A stretch of 54,542 nucleotides of DNA from Clostridia bacterium (GTDB lineage Bacteria > Bacillota > Clostridia > UMGS1810): NCBI GenBank assembly GCA_017621495.1, contig JAGATB010000008.1, positions 1 to 54,542 of the forward strand, written 5' to 3'. The number at the start of each line of letters is the position of its first letter. The first letter of the stretch is position 1. Both the position numbers and the translations under genes were made by a program. The notes below the pieces were generated by a model. That model was not told the DNA's origin. It did not search any database and saw only the letters and a program-made list of their open reading frames with translations. Below, in pieces: positions 53,096 through 54,542 of this stretch.

Positions 53096-53124
53096 TTGAT
53101 ATTTTATGAAATTAGTGTTATAAT
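53096..53124 (+). promoter_or_regulatory. SigA promoter of structured RNA copy B
   Basis: TTGATA (53096-53101), 17 bp, TATAAT (53119-53124). The predicted +1 is G53131, the first base of helix P1. Confidence 0.75.
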
Positions 53125-53130
53125 AATTAT

Positions 53131-53345
53131 GCTACATAAAATCAAAATTTAATATGCGGAAATACTTATCTTTATATAAGGGAGTTGTGTGCCCTTTTAT
53201 TTGCATATCGTTACATATGAATTGGCAAAAATGCAAATTCCACAAGTAGCGGTATGTAAATAAGTATATTTCGCCCTATTTTGATTTTGTGTAGCAACAA
53301 ATCGGAGTTTGCGTTTTTTGCGCCGGCCTCGGTCGGCGCTTTTTT
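53131..53345 (+). ncRNA. Structured RNA, copy B, leader of the Ig-like protein gene
   Basis: An 18-bp helix P1 pairs 53131-53148 with 53278-53295. P2 pairs 53227-53241 with 53304-53318 and is identical in sequence to copy A. P3 pairs TTACATA (53211-53217) with TATGTAA (53253-53259). P4 pairs ATACTTAT (53162-53169) with ATAAGTAT (53260-53267). A terminator GCGCCG..CGGCGC (53320-53339) with T6 ends it. No other promoter lies between the terminator and the ATG at 53381, so the gene can be expressed only by read-through. This suggests a cis-regulatory attenuator. Confidence 0.72.
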
Positions 53346-53380
53346 AATGCTTATTTTAGTGACAAAGGAGACTAATTACC

Positions 53381-53761
53381 ATGAACAAAAGATTAAAAAT
53401 TGACTGCATTGCCGTAGCCGTAATTGCAGTTATAGCCGCTGCGTGTTATTTTGCACCTGTTCGCAGTATAAAGGTGAGGAATTTATCAAAGGAAGAAATT
53501 TATGTAGGTGAACACCAAACATATGTCATAGATATCTCCGGCGGTGCATTTACAACCAGGAGGAGCTTTCGCATAGTCTCGGATAACCCCGAGATAGCGG
53601 ACATCAAATGCACTGTGGTGGGTCTTAATGTAATAAGATTTCCCGCCATATCAATCACACCGAAATCCGAAGGTACCATGAAATTTCACATAGAAACCAA
53701 AAACGGAGAAGTTAAATCGAACACTACAACAATCACGATAAAAAAATCTCCAAATAAATAA
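53381..53761 (+). CDS. Membrane-anchored Ig-like (BIG2-type) small protein
   Basis: A 126-residue protein. An N-terminal signal-anchor (CIAVAVIAVIAAACYFAPV) is followed by a ~100-residue extracellular beta domain. IYVGEHQTYVID, IVSDNPEIADI and ISITPKSEGTMKFHI follow the bacterial Ig-like group 2 pattern (sequence-specific strands around a V-D/SDNPEIA core). No catalytic motif. SD: AAAGGAG, 14 nt before the ATG. It is downstream of the copy B RNA and ends at a strong terminator. A truncated copy lies at 52450-52600. Function unknown. Confidence 0.75.
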   Translation: MNKRLKIDCIAVAVIAVIAAACYFAPVRSIKVRNLSKEEIYVGEHQTYVIDISGGAFTTRRSFRIVSDNPEIADIKCTVVGLNVIRFPAISITPKSEGTMKFHIETKNGEVKSNTTTITIKKSPNK

Positions 53762-53822
53762 TATCCCCGAAGAAGAAAAACCTACACTTTTATATATTTA
53801 TCTAATATTTTTTCTAATTTAC

Positions 53823-53862
53823 AAAATCGAGTTATAGGAAGCCACACCTATAACTCGATTTT
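53823..53862 (+). terminator. Terminator of the Ig-like protein gene
   Basis: Perfect 16-bp arms (53823-53838, 53847-53862) with an 8-nt loop, ending in TTTTCT. Confidence 0.8.
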
Positions 53863-53976
53863 CTGTGGAACGGACTTTTCGTTGAAATCTCAAAGAGAAA
53901 TTGAATTGTAAAGGCATTTTTATATGCATAATTGGTTGTGTTTCAAAGTTTGGCACATTATAAACAATATTAGAGG

Positions 53977-54212
53977 TTTTATAAAAACTGTCAAAAGTTT
54001 TATAAAATCTCTTTTGTTTTTTATAAAAACAATTATAAAAAATGCCTACTCTTTTATAAAAGATTGAAGAAGATTTATAAAGAATATTTAGACTTTTATA
54101 AATTATTAACCGCCTTTTTATAAAATCAAATACGAATTTTCATAAATTGACCGCCAACCTTTTATAATTTCAGTTCCGGAGTTATATAAAAGATGTCTAT
54201 TCTTTTATAAAA
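53977..54212. repeat. Array of TTTTATAAAA palindromes
   Basis: Six exact TTTTATAAAA boxes start at 53977, 53998, 54019, 54052, 54116 and 54203, with about six one- or two-base variants between and after them. The first three are spaced exactly 21 bp, two helical turns, so they face one side of the DNA. The array ends just before the transposase promoter. It may be a protein-binding cluster; the function is unknown. The remaining parts of 53762-54287 are the terminator and a 38-bp duplicated tail (53873-53910). Confidence 0.7.
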
Positions 54213-54230
54213 ACTGTTAGAAATGCTGAT

Positions 54231-54259
54231 TTGACAATATTTGCATACTTTTATATAAT
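54231..54259 (+). promoter_or_regulatory. SigA promoter of the partial transposase gene
   Basis: TTGACA (54231-54236), 17 bp, TATAAT (54254-54259), a perfect consensus. Confidence 0.8.
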
Positions 54260-54287
54260 ATAAGTATCGAAAAAGGGGTGTATAGGT

Positions 54288-54542
54288 ATGCACTTGAGCA
54301 AATTAATGGAAAAATATCCTAAAATAGATAAAAGGTTAAAAGAATTAAAAAAGAATTAAAATCCTTGTCAAAAGAAGACTTGGCGTGGGTGTTAAAGGGT
54401 TTTTTGCCACCCGAGAAAAAGCCAACCCGACCACCAACAGATTATGAAATCTTTATTGACAAATATGGGTTAAAACCTGCTTGTCCTTACTGCACAAGCC
54501 GATTATATCACCCACACGGGTTAGACGATTATGGAAAACCCC
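54288..54542 (+). CDS. Partial zinc-ribbon transposase (IS1595/ISL3-like), apparent -1 frameshift
   Basis: The ATG frame gives a 23-residue basic peptide ending in LKELKKN at TAA 54357-54359. The -1 frame continues without a stop to the window edge as KELKSLSKEDLAWVLKG..ACPYCTSRLYHPHG, a zinc-ribbon start typical of IS1595/ISL3-type transposases. The frames meet at A AAA AAG (54347-54353), a classical -1 slippery heptamer in the right register. Programmed frameshifting or a one-base indel in the A6 run are both possible. The SD is AAAGGGGTG. The gene is cut by the window end, so the family is tentative. Confidence 0.55.

Noticed and set aside
52248..53345. Retron ncRNA or CRISPR/IscB-type omega RNA
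   Set aside because: No reverse transcriptase, HNH or RuvC nuclease gene is adjacent; the RNAs lead into a small Ig-like protein gene.
53977..54212. CRISPR array
   Set aside because: Repeats are 10-bp palindromes with irregular spacing and no unique 30-bp spacers; no cas genes are present.

Overview
The window is a chromosomal segment from an endospore-forming, low-to-moderate G+C member of the class Clostridia, probably an uncultured gut lineage of the Oscillospiraceae/Lachnospiraceae type. The evidence is SpoVG and SpoIVA, strong SigA promoters (TTGACA-17-TATAAT), AGGAGG ribosome sites, tRNAs with encoded CCA, AT-rich spacers, and family matches such as RecD2, YqhQ-PrmC and the YfmF/YfmH pair. 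I cannot name the genus.

Layout. 1-5.1 kb: two rRNA-type promoters firing out of the left edge, then a leftward recD2-comF-ABC-F operon. 5.3-8.8 kb: a stripped prophage cassette (portal, two small proteins, holin-like protein, CHAP lysin). 9.0-14.5 kb: a LacI-regulated metabolic operon (medium-chain dehydrogenase, TIM-barrel isomerase/epimerase, GH57-type enzyme, radical SAM protein). 14.6-19.2 kb: AlaX-type tRNA editing protein, stand-alone TrpB, an orphan CofE-like ligase and a DUF436 protein. 19.2-25.8 kb: leftward MATE, MgtE (with a long structured leader), Lgt and two M16 peptidases. 26.0-33.5 kb: SpoVG, ProS, LspA, RluD, an unknown TPR membrane protein and SpoIVA. 33.6-38.5 kb: two tRNA-Leu genes, a MntA/HEPN pair whose HEPN gene carries a stop, an AhpC/flavoprotein peroxide-reducing pair and a truncated DUF4143 ATPase. 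38.5-42.5 kb: a complete pstSCAB-phoU operon whose PstS is circularly permuted. 42.7-52.2 kb: M14 peptidase, PrmC, YqhQ, radical SAM, TPM protein, tRNA-Arg and tRNA-Pro, HAD phosphatase, DUF975 protein, LeuA and an AEC transporter.

The last 2.3 kb is accessory DNA and the most unusual part. It holds two diverged tandem copies of a structured RNA that I do not recognise. Each has a long 5'/3' helix, a pseudoknot helix and an intrinsic terminator. The second copy precedes a small membrane-anchored Ig-like protein, and the first precedes a decayed remnant of the same gene. All three base changes between the copies inside the shared 15-bp helix are compensatory on both strands. Between them sits a type I toxin/antisense RNA locus with two consensus promoters facing each other. 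To the right is an array of TTTTATAAAA palindromes in front of a partial zinc-ribbon transposase gene that appears to need a -1 frameshift.

Most core genes are ordinary housekeeping. The best candidates for undescribed biology are the tandem structured RNA, the mgtE leader, and the LacI-GH57-radical SAM operon.
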